The notes: generated by a model not told the origin, from the letters alone. Counted from the stretch's first letter, positions 1-8,399 are shown. The stretch is DNA of 64,000 nt from Chryseobacterium sp. MYb7 (GCF_002979455.1 NZ_PCOU01000010.1:62001-126000), one strand, 5' to 3'. Made by a program: numbers and translations.

Positions 1-181
1 CTGCCAGCCCGAGCATAAGTACAATAATCCTGTAGATCCAATAGTCCGTATCTTTCGGATTTCTTATTTCTACATTTTTAATGGCTTCTATAGGATTTGT
101 TTTGAACTTCTCCTGAAGATCACTGTTGTTTTTTAAAGCAGCTTCTAAATCTCCAATACTATCGTTAATAAGAGTTTTCAT
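1..181 (-). CDS. Unknown protein, N-terminal part (runs off window)
   Basis: Only the first 60 codons are visible; the gene continues beyond base 1. It opens with ATG at 181. The N-terminus reads MKTLINDSIGDLEAALKNNS, followed by a charged stretch ending in NPIEAIKNV, and then a hydrophobic segment from about residue 48 (YWIYRIIVLMLGLA) that looks like the start of a membrane helix. I do not recognise the family. The soluble start faintly recalls short LQEKF-x-NP leader-like segments of peptide precursors, but this is too weak to name. It lies 71 nt downstream of the histidine kinase gene on the same strand, yet has its own promoter-like block (201-248) matching the one before the response regulator gene. 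I infer it is a target of that two-component system. Confidence 0.6.
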   Translation of the reverse strand, partial: MKTLINDSIGDLEAALKNNSDLQEKFKTNPIEAIKNVEIRNPKDTDYWIYRIIVLMLGLA

Positions 182-200
182 GGCTTTTAATTTTATATAT

Positions 201-248
201 CAAATTTCCCTCTAAAAAGCATATCAGTAAATTACACAAAGGGGTAAT
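201..248 (-). promoter_or_regulatory. Promoter with palindromic operator, copy 2 of the module
   Basis: Read on the minus strand, a palindrome TTACCCCTTTGTGTAA (232-247) is followed after exactly 23 nt by GAAATTTG (201-208), a -7-like octamer; the ATG lies at 181. The same palindrome (15 of 16 bases in inverted orientation), the same 23-nt spacer and the same octamer occur before the response regulator gene at 3188-3234. The palindrome would sit around -35 to -50, a usual place for an activator. That the neighbouring NarL-type regulator binds here is inference. Confidence 0.6.
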
Positions 249-252
249 TTAT

Positions 253-1041
253 TTATACTATTATTTTAAAAACCAGACAGGTTCCGAGATTTTCGGATAC
301 AACAGTACATTCTCCAGACAATTCATTCATTCTTCGTTTCATATTCCGCAGGCCGTTTCCTTTTGGCTGTTCATCCTGAATTCCTTTTCCATTATCAGCA
401 ATCCTCATGGAAAAGTTATTTTTTTCCTGTGAAAATGAAAGCTTTAAGGTATTGGCATGGCTGTGTTTGTATACATTATTAACAGCTTCTTTTAAACAGA
501 GAAATAGATTACGCCTCATTTCTGTAGAAACTGGTGTTTCAGTAATGATATTTTCACATTCAGAATGCAGTACTATTTTTGTTTTCTTTAGGAAGTTTCC
601 GGTATAGAGTATGGCATAATCAATGAAGCTGCCCAGTGTATCATTTCCGGAATTCAGGCTCCAAAGCATTTCACGCATAGAAATATTCATTTCTTCGGAA
701 GTTTTCAGAAGTTCATCAATATCGTTTTGCAGATCATCATCTGATGCTTTTTGTTTTATAAATTCTGCCTGAAGTTTTAATGCGGAAATTCCTGCACCGA
801 GGTCATCATGCATATCGTGAGAAATACGTTCCCTCTCCTGCTCCAGAATTTTTTGTTTTTCGAGTTCTTTCTGAAGGAGCTGATTTTGATACTCGGCTTC
901 TTTGAGCTGTTGCTGCTGAATGAAAAAAAGCTGTTTCTTGTTATATAAAACAACGATTAAAACAATGAAAATAACAAAAGTTATTAACAGAATAACTGCA
1001 ATAATGTAAGCCAACCTTATTGTATCCGGCAATTGTTTCAT
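253..1041 (-). CDS. Sensor histidine kinase, HisKA_3 type
   Basis: A 262-residue kinase of the NarX/DesK/LytS-like class. A single membrane helix (about residues 9-33) is followed by a Gln/Glu-rich coiled coil (37-70), the dimerisation/phosphoacceptor motif ERISHDMHDDLGAG with the likely phospho-His at residue 78, and a C-terminal HATPase with DNGKGI and GNGLRNMKRRM boxes. There is no periplasmic sensor domain, so it probably senses through its membrane helix or through the membrane protein encoded just upstream (gap 9 nt). It is the last gene of the row regulator, soluble unknown, membrane unknown, kinase, all close-packed on the minus strand. Its partner is almost certainly the NarL-type regulator at 2537-3169. 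The signal sensed is unknown. Confidence 0.88.
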   Translation of the reverse strand: MKQLPDTIRLAYIIAVILLITFVIFIVLIVVLYNKKQLFFIQQQQLKEAEYQNQLLQKELEKQKILEQERERISHDMHDDLGAGISALKLQAEFIKQKASDDDLQNDIDELLKTSEEMNISMREMLWSLNSGNDTLGSFIDYAILYTGNFLKKTKIVLHSECENIITETPVSTEMRRNLFLCLKEAVNNVYKHSHANTLKLSFSQEKNNFSMRIADNGKGIQDEQPKGNGLRNMKRRMNELSGECTVVSENLGTCLVFKIIV

Positions 1042-1050
1042 ATTGTGTTT

Positions 1051-1683
1051 TTATTTTCCGCTATTCTCGAAATTCTTTAAGGCAATATAGAACATTCCAT
1101 ACATGATGATATTAACGCAATACTGCATGGTTTTTAAAATTTGCAAAAAACCCGGATCATTATCCTGAAGAAAAAACATAGGGATTGATCTGAAAATAAA
1201 AAAAATACTCCAAAAAAGTAATCCACAGGATACCCAGAAATGTGGGTCATTAAATATTTTTATTTCGTCAAAGTTTTTCAGTCTGATATAAAACCAAACC
1301 AGTGCGTTAATGATAAAATAAAAGCAAACTAATATTCCTAATGTGTTTTCATAGTTTTCACTGTAAAACTTTACAAACAGGGCAACATAGGCTAATATTG
1401 CAATCAGGACATACAGAAAGAATATTTTGAGTTTTTGAGGAAAGATTCTTGCATAGTATCTGTTGAAAAATATAATAAGAAAAATACTGTAGTAATTGAA
1501 GAGATAAGCAAAGTCAAATTCCTGAACATATATTTTATAGTGTCCATAAAGCTCAAGACATAAAGAAAGGAATAAGTATATTGTAAAATAGTTTTGGCTG
1601 GAAAGACCTTTCTTTCCAGCTAAAACCATCGACTTTATAGTATCTATAAAGAGTATTGATATGTAGATAATCTGAATGAGCAT
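1051..1683 (-). CDS. Unknown multi-spanning membrane protein
   Basis: A 210-residue, strongly hydrophobic protein with about six or seven predicted membrane helices (for example around FAYLFNYYSIFLIIFF, FLYVLIAILAYVALFV, LGILVCFYFIINALVWFYI and VSCGLLFWSIFFIF). The frame stays open upstream, but I chose ATG 1683 (MLIQIIYISILF) because it begins one base after the stop codon of the preceding gene, avoiding a 170-nt overlap. The family is not recognised. Its place between the soluble unknown and the kinase suggests it is a membrane input or accessory subunit of the two-component system; the kinase itself has only one membrane helix and no sensor domain. That role is inferred from context only. 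Confidence 0.7.
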   Translation of the reverse strand: MLIQIIYISILFIDTIKSMVLAGKKGLSSQNYFTIYLFLSLCLELYGHYKIYVQEFDFAYLFNYYSIFLIIFFNRYYARIFPQKLKIFFLYVLIAILAYVALFVKFYSENYENTLGILVCFYFIINALVWFYIRLKNFDEIKIFNDPHFWVSCGLLFWSIFFIFRSIPMFFLQDNDPGFLQILKTMQYCVNIIMYGMFYIALKNFENSGK

Positions 1684-1684
1684 T

Positions 1685-2530
1685 TTATGGATATAGTGAG
1701 CCCATATCGAAGAATACTTCTTTCCCGACAAGGTCATCCGGCAGGTATTTTCCAATTGTGGTAAGTCGTTTTTCATTTCCGCCATAGGCTGCAGCATATG
1801 CCACATCATCGAAAATATAATAAGGATTGTCTCTAAAATACTCTCTGATGATGTCAAGCTCTATCACTTCACCAAGAAAAAACTGGACTTCTTTGTAAAG
1901 GCGGCCGTCTATATTTCTTTCATTCAGTATTTTATTGATATCCGCCCAGGTATAGTATATCCCTTCTGCCTGCATCAATGGAGCCCTGTAAGCATTCATA
2001 TTACTATAAAATTGTGAGGAGAGATAGTTATCATGCAGGGTTCGTCTTTCTTCAGGGCTAATGAAATCCATACTTGCTTCAAACTTATGCCCCAAATTAA
2101 AGATAATATAATGTCCCATAGCGCTATCATTATGATCCAATGGTGTAGCGACAAAGTATAGAAATTCGGTTGCTCCAGTAGAAACATTCGTACTGCCCGT
2201 ATACTTAATATAATCCTGCTGGCTAATGAAGATAAACTCAAATTTAATCCCTTTTCCCTGCGGACTGAAGGTGTTGAATAACGTTTCAAAAGTACTGATA
2301 TCTACCGAATAGCTGTTCAGAAACGGATTTACCAATTTTGATGCAGCTCCGGAGTTGCTTAAAACACCTTTTTTCGCCTGAAACATAAACATGATTCCTA
2401 TATCATGATCCATATGTCCTGCTGCAACTAATGGGTTAGTTCTTTCTTTTCTTAACGAAACCAGATCTGCAAGTTTGTTTCCAATAGCCTCTGTCCCAAA
2501 TTCGGGATTTTTTAACTCTAATGTCTCCAT
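1685..2530 (-). CDS. Unknown soluble protein in two-component module
   Basis: A 281-residue protein without signal peptide or membrane helix, beginning METLELKNPEFGTEAIGNKL. It has a mixed alpha/beta-looking composition with segments such as GHMDHDIGIMFMFQAKKG and YIIFNLGHKFEASMDF. I recognise no catalytic motif or known domain. It starts 6 nt after the response regulator gene and ends one base before the start of the membrane protein, so the four genes are surely co-transcribed. A cytoplasmic partner or effector of the signalling pair is a reasonable guess, but nothing in the sequence shows the role. Confidence 0.7.
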   Translation of the reverse strand: METLELKNPEFGTEAIGNKLADLVSLRKERTNPLVAAGHMDHDIGIMFMFQAKKGVLSNSGAASKLVNPFLNSYSVDISTFETLFNTFSPQGKGIKFEFIFISQQDYIKYTGSTNVSTGATEFLYFVATPLDHNDSAMGHYIIFNLGHKFEASMDFISPEERRTLHDNYLSSQFYSNMNAYRAPLMQAEGIYYTWADINKILNERNIDGRLYKEVQFFLGEVIELDIIREYFRDNPYYIFDDVAYAAAYGGNEKRLTTIGKYLPDDLVGKEVFFDMGSLYP

Positions 2531-2536
2531 AATTTC

Positions 2537-3169
2537 TTAGTTTTTAAAATTGTTAAATTTATTGATCGCCTCCACTTTATTGTTTACGTGAAGTTTTCTG
2601 TAGATATTTCCAACATGCTTTTTAACGGTATCAATACTGATACATTTTTTATCCGCTATTTCCTTATAAAGAAGTCCCTCTGAAAGAAGCTCAAGAACTT
2701 CTTTCTCACGTTCTGTGAGTTCATCGAAACCTTTGATTTCTGTAAGATTTCTTTCAAAATGCTTGAGAACTCTACGGGCAATTGAAAAACTCATTGGAGC
2801 ACCACCGTGATATACATCCCGGATGGAAGAAAGAATTTTATCCATGCTTTCTCCTTTTACGAGATATCCCATTGCACCGGCTTTTAAAGAATTAAAGATC
2901 TTCTCATCATCATCGAAGCTGGTACACATGATGAATTGTGTATTGGGCATTTCTTTTCGTAGTTTTTCTATGATTTCTATTCCCAGCATATCTTGCAGCT
3001 GAATATCCATCATCACCACATCCGGAGAAATATCGGGAAGATTTTGCATGGCATCATTTCCATCAAAGAACTGAGCAATTACCTTCATATCCTGTTGGTA
3101 ATTGATGACTTTCTTCAACGCATTGTTGTAGTTTTTTTCATCTTCTACTATGGCTATGGAAATGCTCAT
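2537..3169 (-). CDS. Response regulator, NarL/LuxR type
   Basis: A 210-residue DNA-binding response regulator. The receiver domain (1-120) has the acidic pocket VEDE (about 8-11), the phosphoacceptor Asp55 in DVVMMDIQL and the Lys in GYLVKGES. The C-terminal LuxR-type helix-turn-helix (about 147-205) has LTEREKEVLELLSEG, YKEIADKKCIS and TVKKHVGNIYRKL. An upstream TTG (3190) would add seven residues; I prefer ATG 3169 because MSISIAIVEDE is the usual start of the fold and because the -7-like element ends at 3188, which would leave the TTG with no leader. It heads the four-gene module and probably controls its own promoter and that at 201-248. Confidence 0.9.
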   Translation of the reverse strand: MSISIAIVEDEKNYNNALKKVINYQQDMKVIAQFFDGNDAMQNLPDISPDVVMMDIQLQDMLGIEIIEKLRKEMPNTQFIMCTSFDDDEKIFNSLKAGAMGYLVKGESMDKILSSIRDVYHGGAPMSFSIARRVLKHFERNLTEIKGFDELTEREKEVLELLSEGLLYKEIADKKCISIDTVKKHVGNIYRKLHVNNKVEAINKFNNFKN

Positions 3170-3187
3170 GACTTTGTTTGTTTGTAG

Positions 3188-3234
3188 CAAATTTCAACAG
3201 AAAACAAATTGAAATCAATTACACCTTTGTGTAA
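3188..3234 (-). promoter_or_regulatory. Promoter with palindromic operator, copy 1 of the module
   Basis: A palindrome with 6-bp arms, TTACAC-CTTT-GTGTAA (3219-3234), stands 49 nt upstream of the regulator ATG. Towards the gene, after exactly 23 nt, comes GAAATTTG (minus strand; plus coordinates 3188-3195). The arrangement is the same as at 201-248. The spacing puts the palindrome just upstream of the -33 region. Autoregulation by the adjacent NarL-type regulator is inferred. Confidence 0.65.
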
Positions 3235-3616
3235 TATTGACAATCGAGTTTAATAATTATGGTTTAGTTTTTTATTTCTATTAAATTTAATCAATTTTTC
3301 ATTCCAAAATGCATATTAATTTAAATTAATAATAACATAATAAAATAAACGGTAAATAAATGGCAATCTATTATTTGAAAAATCAGTTTTACATGCAGAA
3401 AAACTCATTTTGAGGAACAAATACTTAAAGGATTTCAATTTAAAAGAAAAATAATCTCAATCAAGCTGAAAATTCTGTTCATAGGAAATTACTTTATTTA
3501 AGCAGAAAAAGAAGAGAATTATATTTCAATATTGACAGAAATTTCTCATCTTGTCAGGCATGATTTTTGTAAAAATTAAAGAATAAAAATCATAATAAAT
3601 ATCAAATAATATAATC
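3235..3616. other. AT-rich intergenic region
   Basis: About 380 bases of very AT-rich DNA between the divergent module promoter and the lipoprotein gene at 3617. No ORF, RNA gene or strong hairpin was seen. A weak TGACA...TGTCA inverted repeat lies near 3532-3555, and no clear TTTG/TAnnTTTG promoter could be assigned to the lipoprotein gene. Confidence 0.5.
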
Positions 3617-4051
3617 ATGAAAAAAGGTCTTTTAGCACTTGGTGCTGTACTTACATTATCAGCTGTGAGTTGTAAAAAAAGTGAAAGCGGAAACAAAAGC
3701 GTTATCAAAACAGACAGCTCAACAACTGTAGTGACAGACAACAACGGAAAAATAGATTCTGTGACAGAAAGTTCTTCAACAGTAGACATCAACGGGAAGA
3801 AAACTGTAAAGACAGATTTTGTTTATAAAGCCACAGACGGAACTTTAGTAAAAGTGGTATTCAAAAACGATCCTAAAGAAAATACAGTAGCTATTACAAG
3901 CAATAAGAAAACATTTACATTGCCTAAGACAGAAACCAAAAGTGACGAAACAATTTACAAGAAAGATGATATGACCGCAAGGGTAAAAGGAGACAGCCTT
4001 CACCTTGAACAGGGTAATAATGTTATTGAACTGAAAAGAACAAAAATTTAA
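3617..4051 (+). CDS. MliC-like lipoprotein
   Basis: A 144-residue lipoprotein with a short signal peptide (MKKGLLALGAVLTLSAVSC) whose cysteine at residue 19 is the likely lipidation site. A Ser/Thr-rich linker (20-65) leads to a C-terminal domain of about 75 residues with the order DGTLVKVVFKND, TVAITSNKKTFTLP, TARVKGDSLHLEQGNNVIEL. This resembles MliC-type domains, which in other bacteria inhibit C-type lysozyme; family membership is my reading of the pattern, not a search result. It is a lone gene, convergent with the amidase gene and separated from it by a shared terminator. The neighbour being a peptidoglycan amidase may be coincidence. Confidence 0.6.
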   Translation: MKKGLLALGAVLTLSAVSCKKSESGNKSVIKTDSSTTVVTDNNGKIDSVTESSSTVDINGKKTVKTDFVYKATDGTLVKVVFKNDPKENTVAITSNKKTFTLPKTETKSDETIYKKDDMTARVKGDSLHLEQGNNVIELKRTKI

Positions 4052-4057
4052 AATAGT

Positions 4058-4090
4058 AATGTCCCTCAATGTTGAGGGACATTTTATTTT
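4058..4090. terminator. Bidirectional terminator
   Basis: A perfect hairpin (AATGTCCCTCAA, 2-nt loop, TTGAGGGACATT, 4058-4083) followed by TTATTTTT. It lies between the convergent lipoprotein and amidase genes and could serve both. Confidence 0.8.
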
Positions 4091-4098
4091 TATAAGTA

Positions 4099-4923
4099 TT
4101 ATATCTTTTTCAACAAATCACTATTGATCCAACCATATATTGGCTCCCCATCTTTCCCTGGCTTAAATAAAACATATACATAGAACCAACCCAGCTTACT
4201 TTGAATGAATTCAACCTGGGTATCTTTTTTAAGCTCTACGATGGCTTCAAATTCACTTCCCGCCCCATTTCTTACATTTGCATATTCGGCATTTACTTTA
4301 TACATATCAGCTGTATCATCTTCTCTTCCTAATAGCTTTGCTCTGAAATTATCCATTGGAAAAGCAGGCCCCGGATCATTTTTCCTGAAGGGAGCGATAT
4401 CATCATGGCCAAGGATATTTTTGATATTATAAGTTTCCATCAACAGTTTGCAAACCTGAAAACACGTGTCTAATTGTTTTTCTGTAAAACTATGCCAATA
4501 AGAAGTTTCCTTTTCATGTTTGTGCTTGGCGGTTACAACAACATCTTTTGAATATTCTTTTTCAAACCATGCATAAAATCTTTCATTTACTTTGGTAAGC
4601 CTTCCCGGATTTTCGAGTTCAATACCAATAGAAAAATCATTGAACCCTGAACGGTCTGCCCATCGGCTTCTTCCCGCATGCCAGGCCTTCTTGTTAAATT
4701 CCACCATTTGGGTAATCCTGCCATCACTATCTATAATAATATGTGCTGAAGCTTTTGCTGTAGGATCTTTAAACCAGTTTATCGAATTTTCAGCTCCCCG
4801 TCCCGCAGTAAAATGAATGATAATGTATTCCGGAATAATAATTCCCTCTTTATTGGGAGTCTCTATAAAGCTAATGCTCTCCCCGGAAATTGTTTTTCCT
4901 AACTTATCTTTTAAGATGATCAT
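4099..4923 (-). CDS. N-acetylmuramoyl-L-alanine amidase with SH3 domain
   Basis: A 274-residue Amidase_2 (PGRP/AmpD-type) enzyme that cleaves the bond between N-acetylmuramic acid and L-alanine in peptidoglycan. The zinc ligands fit the family: His37 in IIHFTAG, His173 in LGHDDIAP and Asp183 in KNDPGPAF, ten residues after His173 as in AmpD; Glu102 in SIGIELEN is the likely catalytic acid. A C-terminal SH3-like domain (about 208-272, NVRNGAGSEFEAI...GWINSDLL) probably binds the wall. I use ATG 4923; an upstream TTG (4929) adds two residues. There is no signal peptide, so it either acts on recycled or imported muropeptides or is released by another route. It is a lone gene. Confidence 0.88.
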   Translation of the reverse strand: MIILKDKLGKTISGESISFIETPNKEGIIIPEYIIIHFTAGRGAENSINWFKDPTAKASAHIIIDSDGRITQMVEFNKKAWHAGRSRWADRSGFNDFSIGIELENPGRLTKVNERFYAWFEKEYSKDVVVTAKHKHEKETSYWHSFTEKQLDTCFQVCKLLMETYNIKNILGHDDIAPFRKNDPGPAFPMDNFRAKLLGREDDTADMYKVNAEYANVRNGAGSEFEAIVELKKDTQVEFIQSKLGWFYVYVLFKPGKDGEPIYGWINSDLLKKI

Positions 4924-4985
4924 GCTCAAGATTTTTTTAAACCCTCAAAGTTATTCTAAATATATTAATTAAACGTTAACGAAAT

Positions 4986-5019
4986 AAAAAAAACCATCCG
5001 TATTTCGGATGGTTTTTTT
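4986..5019 (-). terminator. Terminator of the ribosomal supercluster
   Basis: AACCATCCG / CGGATGGTT hairpin with a 5-nt loop (about 4992-5014) and a run of T on both sides. It lies 20 nt past the rplQ stop codon, so it ends the long minus-strand ribosomal transcript. Confidence 0.85.
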
Positions 5020-5039
5020 CAATATCTAAATGAATATTA

Positions 5040-5552
5040 CTATTCTTCAGTTTTTTCTTCAGTAGTATCAGCTTTAGCTTCTTCTACTTTTTCTTCTACT
5101 ACAGGAGCATCAGCAACAACTGCTGCTTTAGCTGGTGTAGATCTTCTGCTTCTTCTTGTAGCTTTTTTCTCTTCAGCATTAGGGTTGTAAAGCTCGTTGA
5201 AATCTACTAATTCGATAAGAGCCATATCAGCAGCATCACCTGGTCTGAAACCTGTCTTAATGATTCTTGTATAACCACCGTTTCTTTCAGCGATTTTAGG
5301 AGCTACAGTTCTGAATAATTCAGCAACCGCAAATTTATTTTGAAGGTAAGAGAATACTACTCTTCTGTTGTGTGTAGTATCTTCTTTTGCTTTTGTTAAT
5401 AGAGGCTCAACATATACTCTTAAAGCTTTAGCTTTAGCTACAGTAGTGTTGATTCTTTTATGCTCAATTAGAGAACAAGCCATATTAGAAAGTAAAGCAC
5501 TTCTGTGAGAAGCTGTTCTTCCTAAGTGATTGAATTTTTTACCGTGTCTCAT
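5040..5552 (-). CDS. rplQ: 50S ribosomal protein L17
   Basis: A 170-residue L17, at the usual end of the alpha operon directly after rpoA (6-nt gap). The conserved N-terminus [17 protein letters not shown] and the [15 protein letters not shown] segment identify it. The core ends near residue 118; the rest is a long low-complexity tail rich in Ala, Glu and Lys ([18 protein letters not shown]), as often seen in Bacteroidota L17 proteins and absent from the E. coli one. L17 sits near the exit tunnel of the large subunit; the tail is probably disordered. Confidence 0.97.
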   Translation of the reverse strand: MRHGKKFNHLGRTASHRSALLSNMACSLIEHKRINTTVAKAKALRVYVEPLLTKAKEDTTHNRRVVFSYLQNKFAVAELFRTVAPKIAERNGGYTRIIKTGFRPGDAADMALIELVDFNELYNPNAEEKKATRRSRRSTPAKAAVVADAPVVEEKVEEAKADTTEEKTEE

Positions 5553-5558
5553 TATTAA

Positions 5559-6554
5559 TTATTTATCAGCGTCTAACTTATATTTTGCAACGTCGAAACC
5601 GAAGTTAAGACCTTTTGAATGCACTAATTCTTCTAGTTCTGTCAAAGATTTTTTACCAAAATTTCTGAATTTCATCAAATCAGACTTACTGTAAGAAACC
5701 AGTTCTCCAAGAGTTTCTACTTCAGCTGCTTTAAGACAGTTAAGGGCTCTTACTGAAAGATCCATATCTGCTAATTTAGACTTAAGAAGTTGTCTTGTGT
5801 GAAGTGTTTCTTCATCGTATTGGATAGATGCTTTTACAGCTTCAGTTTCAAGTGTGATTCTCTCATCAGAGAATAGCATGAAGTGATAAATTAATATCTT
5901 TGAAGCTTCAGTTAAAGCATTCTGAGGGCTTATAGACCCGTCAGTTTCTATATCTAATACAAGTTTTTCGTAGTCTGTTTTTTGCTCTACACGATAATTT
6001 TCAATGCTGTATTGTACTTTCTTGATCGGCGTGAAAATAGAGTCGATAGCAATAGTTCCTACAGGAGCATTGTTTGACTTATTTTGTTCAGAAGGAACAT
6101 ACCCCCTTCCTTTTTCAATATTGAAAGTAATTTCGAAAGTTACATCACTGTTTAGGTTGCAAATCACTAGATCTGGGTTTAAAACCTCAAATCCATTGAC
6201 AGACTTACCTAAATCACCAGCAGTAATAACCGTTTGACCTGAAACTTTAGCAACAACCTGCTCGTTAGCCTGGCCTTCTGCTGCAGCTTTTAATCTTACC
6301 TGCTTAAGGTTAAGAATAATTTCGGTAACGTCTTCGATTACTCCTGGAATAGTTGAAAATTCGTGCTCTACACCTTCTATTTTGATAGATGAAATAGCGT
6401 ATCCTTCCAGAGAAGAAAGCAACACTCTTCTCAAAGCATTACCGATTGTAAGCCCGAAACCTGGTTCTAAAGGTCTGAATTCAAATTGACCTTTAAATTC
6501 ATCAGAGTTAAGTAAAATTACTTTATCGGGTTTTATGAATTGTAAAATTGCCAT
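5559..6554 (-). CDS. rpoA: RNA polymerase alpha subunit
   Basis: 331 residues. The N-terminal dimerisation and assembly domain (about 1-230) contains [20 protein letters not shown] and [18 protein letters not shown]; the C-terminal domain (about 250-325) contains the DNA- and activator-binding repeats [17 protein letters not shown] and [17 protein letters not shown]. It nucleates RNA polymerase assembly. It lies between rpsD and rplQ, the common bacterial order. Length and motifs are complete. Confidence 0.98.
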   Translation of the reverse strand: MAILQFIKPDKVILLNSDEFKGQFEFRPLEPGFGLTIGNALRRVLLSSLEGYAISSIKIEGVEHEFSTIPGVIEDVTEIILNLKQVRLKAAAEGQANEQVVAKVSGQTVITAGDLGKSVNGFEVLNPDLVICNLNSDVTFEITFNIEKGRGYVPSEQNKSNNAPVGTIAIDSIFTPIKKVQYSIENYRVEQKTDYEKLVLDIETDGSISPQNALTEASKILIYHFMLFSDERITLETEAVKASIQYDEETLHTRQLLKSKLADMDLSVRALNCLKAAEVETLGELVSYSKSDLMKFRNFGKKSLTELEELVHSKGLNFGFDVAKYKLDADK

Positions 6555-6587
6555 ATTATTGGGTTGAGCAAAAATTTGATTAAAAAA

Positions 6588-7196
6588 TTATTTAGAGTAA
6601 AGTTCGACGATAAGGTTCTCCTTAATGTCCTCCGGAATTTGGATTCTTTCAGGAGCAGAAATGAAGGTACCTTCTTTCTTCTCATCGTTGAATTGTAACC
6701 ACTCATAGTTTGACTTAGAAGCCAATGCATTGGTAACAACATCAAGAGACTTAGACTTTTCTCTTACGGCGATTACATCACCAGCTTTTACCAAGTAAGA
6801 AGGGATATTAAGAATCTCTCCGTTCACAGTGATGTGTCTGTGAGAAACTAATTGTCTAGCACCAGATCTAGTTTTAGCAAAACCTAATCTGTAAACTACG
6901 TTATCCAATCTTGATTCACAAAGTTGTAATAGAACTTCCCCTGTTACTCCTTTGCTTCTGTGTGCTTTTTCAAATAAGTTAGCAAACTGTCTTTCTAAAA
7001 TACCGTAAGTATATTTAGCTTTTTGTTTTTCAGCTAACTGAACTGCATATTCTGATTTTTTAGCACCTCTTCTTTTGTTAGGACCGTGTTGTCCTGGCGG
7101 TTGGTTTTTTCTCTTTTCGAAGTTTTTATCATCTCCGTAGATTGCAGCACCAAACTTTCTAGCAATCTTAGTTTTAGGTCCAATATATCTTGCCAT
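6588..7196 (-). CDS. rpsD: 30S ribosomal protein S4
   Basis: 202 residues, beginning [20 protein letters not shown]. The central S4 RNA-binding domain (about 93-155) has [26 protein letters not shown]. The N-terminal part lacks the four-cysteine zinc cluster of some S4 proteins. It is a primary 16S rRNA binder and, in many bacteria, autoregulates its operon. It lies between rpsK (19-nt gap) and rpoA. Confidence 0.97.
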   Translation of the reverse strand: MARYIGPKTKIARKFGAAIYGDDKNFEKRKNQPPGQHGPNKRRGAKKSEYAVQLAEKQKAKYTYGILERQFANLFEKAHRSKGVTGEVLLQLCESRLDNVVYRLGFAKTRSGARQLVSHRHITVNGEILNIPSYLVKAGDVIAVREKSKSLDVVTNALASKSNYEWLQFNDEKKEGTFISAPERIQIPEDIKENLIVELYSK

Positions 7197-7215
7197 AATG
7201 GGTAAATTCTAAAAA

Positions 7216-7605
7216 TTAAACTCTTCTTCTTTTTGGTGGTCTACATCCGTTGTGTGGCATTGGAGTCACATCAACGATCTCGCTAACTTCAATTCCTGAA
7301 TTGTGGATAGATCTGATAGCAGATTCTCTACCTGCACCTGGACCTTTCACAAACACCTTTACTCTTCTTAAACCAGCTTCGTGAGCTACAGCAGAGCAAT
7401 TTTCAGCTGCCATCTGAGCAGCAAATGGAGTATTCTTTTTAGAACCTCTGAATCCCATTTTACCGGCAGAAGCCCAAGAGATAACCTCTCCGTTTTTATT
7501 TGTTAAAGAAATGATGATGTTATTGAAAGAAGCTTGAATATGCGCTTCTCCAATAGCTTCAACTTTTACTTTTCTCTTCTTAACTACTTTAGTTTGTTTT
7601 GCCAT
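7216..7605 (-). CDS. rpsK: 30S ribosomal protein S11
   Basis: 129 residues, with the S11 signatures [20 protein letters not shown] and the basic C-terminus [17 protein letters not shown]. It lines the platform of the small subunit near the mRNA exit. GGAA lies a few bases before the ATG, one of the few purine-rich start regions here. It follows rpsM by 12 nt. Confidence 0.97.
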   Translation of the reverse strand: MAKQTKVVKKRKVKVEAIGEAHIQASFNNIIISLTNKNGEVISWASAGKMGFRGSKKNTPFAAQMAAENCSAVAHEAGLRRVKVFVKGPGAGRESAIRSIHNSGIEVSEIVDVTPMPHNGCRPPKRRRV

Positions 7606-7617
7606 AATTCCTAACGA

Positions 7618-7995
7618 TTATTTACTAGCTTTTTTCTTGTTAGCAACAGTTTTTCTCTTTCCTTTTCTGGTTCTAGAGTTGTTTTTCGTTCTCTGGCCTC
7701 TTAAAGGTAATCCAAGTCTGTGACGTATTCCTCGTTGGCATCCTATGTCCATTAATCTCTTAATGTTCAATTGCACTTCAGATCTTAATTCTCCTTCAAC
7801 TTTTACGTTGTCTAAGATATAAGTTCTGATTGCAGCCAATTCATCGTCATTCCATTCGTTGACTTTTTTGTCTTCGCTGATACCGGCAGCTTTAAGGATT
7901 TCAGAAGAAGTACTTCTTCCAACACCATAAATGTAAGTTAAACCGATAACTCCTCTTTTGTTTTTTGGTAAATCAATACCTGCAATTCTCGCCAT
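7618..7995 (-). CDS. rpsM: 30S ribosomal protein S13
   Basis: 125 residues; start [20 protein letters not shown], helix-two-turn-helix segment [17 protein letters not shown] and basic tail [20 protein letters not shown], which contacts the P-site tRNA. It stands between rpmJ and rpsK, the usual order at the start of the alpha operon. The gap to rpmJ is 7 nt. Confidence 0.97.
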   Translation of the reverse strand: MARIAGIDLPKNKRGVIGLTYIYGVGRSTSSEILKAAGISEDKKVNEWNDDELAAIRTYILDNVKVEGELRSEVQLNIKRLMDIGCQRGIRHRLGLPLRGQRTKNNSRTRKGKRKTVANKKKASK

Positions 7996-8002
7996 AATTT
8001 AA

Positions 8003-8119
8003 TTAACCTTGTCTTTGTTTAAATTTTGGGTTCTTCTTGTTGATTACGAACAGTACACCTTTTCTGCGTACGATTTTGCAATCAGCGCTTCTTTTTTTAA
8101 TTGATGCTCTTACTTTCAT
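8003..8119 (-). CDS. rpmJ: 50S ribosomal protein L36 (zinc-free form)
   Basis: A 38-residue ORF read by eye: [20 protein letters not shown] followed by [18 protein letters not shown]. The frame opens at ATG 8119 and stops at 8003. It has only one of the three cysteines and lacks the histidine of the zinc-ribbon form of L36, so it is the zinc-independent (C-minus) type. It lies between infA and rpsM, where L36 normally sits. Confidence 0.95.
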   Translation of the reverse strand: MKVRASIKKRSADCKIVRRKGVLFVINKKNPKFKQRQG

Positions 8120-8146
8120 TTTGATAGTATTTATTTTTTAACAAGA

Positions 8147-8177
8147 GCCAAATGGAGATCCGTGGATTCCATTTGGC
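8147..8177 (-). other. Long hairpin in infA-rpmJ spacer
   Basis: A perfect 10-bp inverted repeat, GCCAAATGGA (8147-8156) and TCCATTTGGC (8168-8177), with further pairing possible inside its 11-nt loop. On the transcript it lies between the infA stop codon and the rpmJ start. It is not followed by a U run, so it looks like a processing or stability element, or an attenuator, rather than a full terminator. Confidence 0.6.
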
Positions 8178-8183
8178 GTTTGT

Positions 8184-8399
8184 TTAATATCTAAATGTGA
8201 TTCTCCCTTTTGATAAGTCATAAGGAGACATTTCTAGTTTTACCTTATCACCAGGTAAAAGTTTAATATAATGCATTCTCATTTTACCAGAAATATGAGC
8301 GATAAGAATATGCCCATTTTCTAGTTCTACACGGAACTGAGCGTTCGAAAGTGCTTCCGTTATAACGCCGTCTTGTTCAATATGTTTTTGTTTTGCCAT
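8184..8399 (-). CDS. infA: Translation initiation factor IF-1
   Basis: 71 residues, the standard length. The S1/OB-fold markers are all present: [40 protein letters not shown] and [22 protein letters not shown]-1 binds the ribosomal A site during initiation. It follows secY with a 3-nt gap; no map (methionine aminopeptidase) gene lies between them, unlike in many bacteria. Confidence 0.97.
   Translation of the reverse strand: MAKQKHIEQDGVITEALSNAQFRVELENGHILIAHISGKMRMHYIKLLPGDKVKLEMSPYDLSKGRITFRY

Noticed and set aside
1684..1857. Upstream extension of the membrane protein gene
   Set aside because: It would overlap the soluble-protein gene by over 170 nt and adds non-hydrophobic, atypical sequence; ATG 1683 fits the tight spacing.
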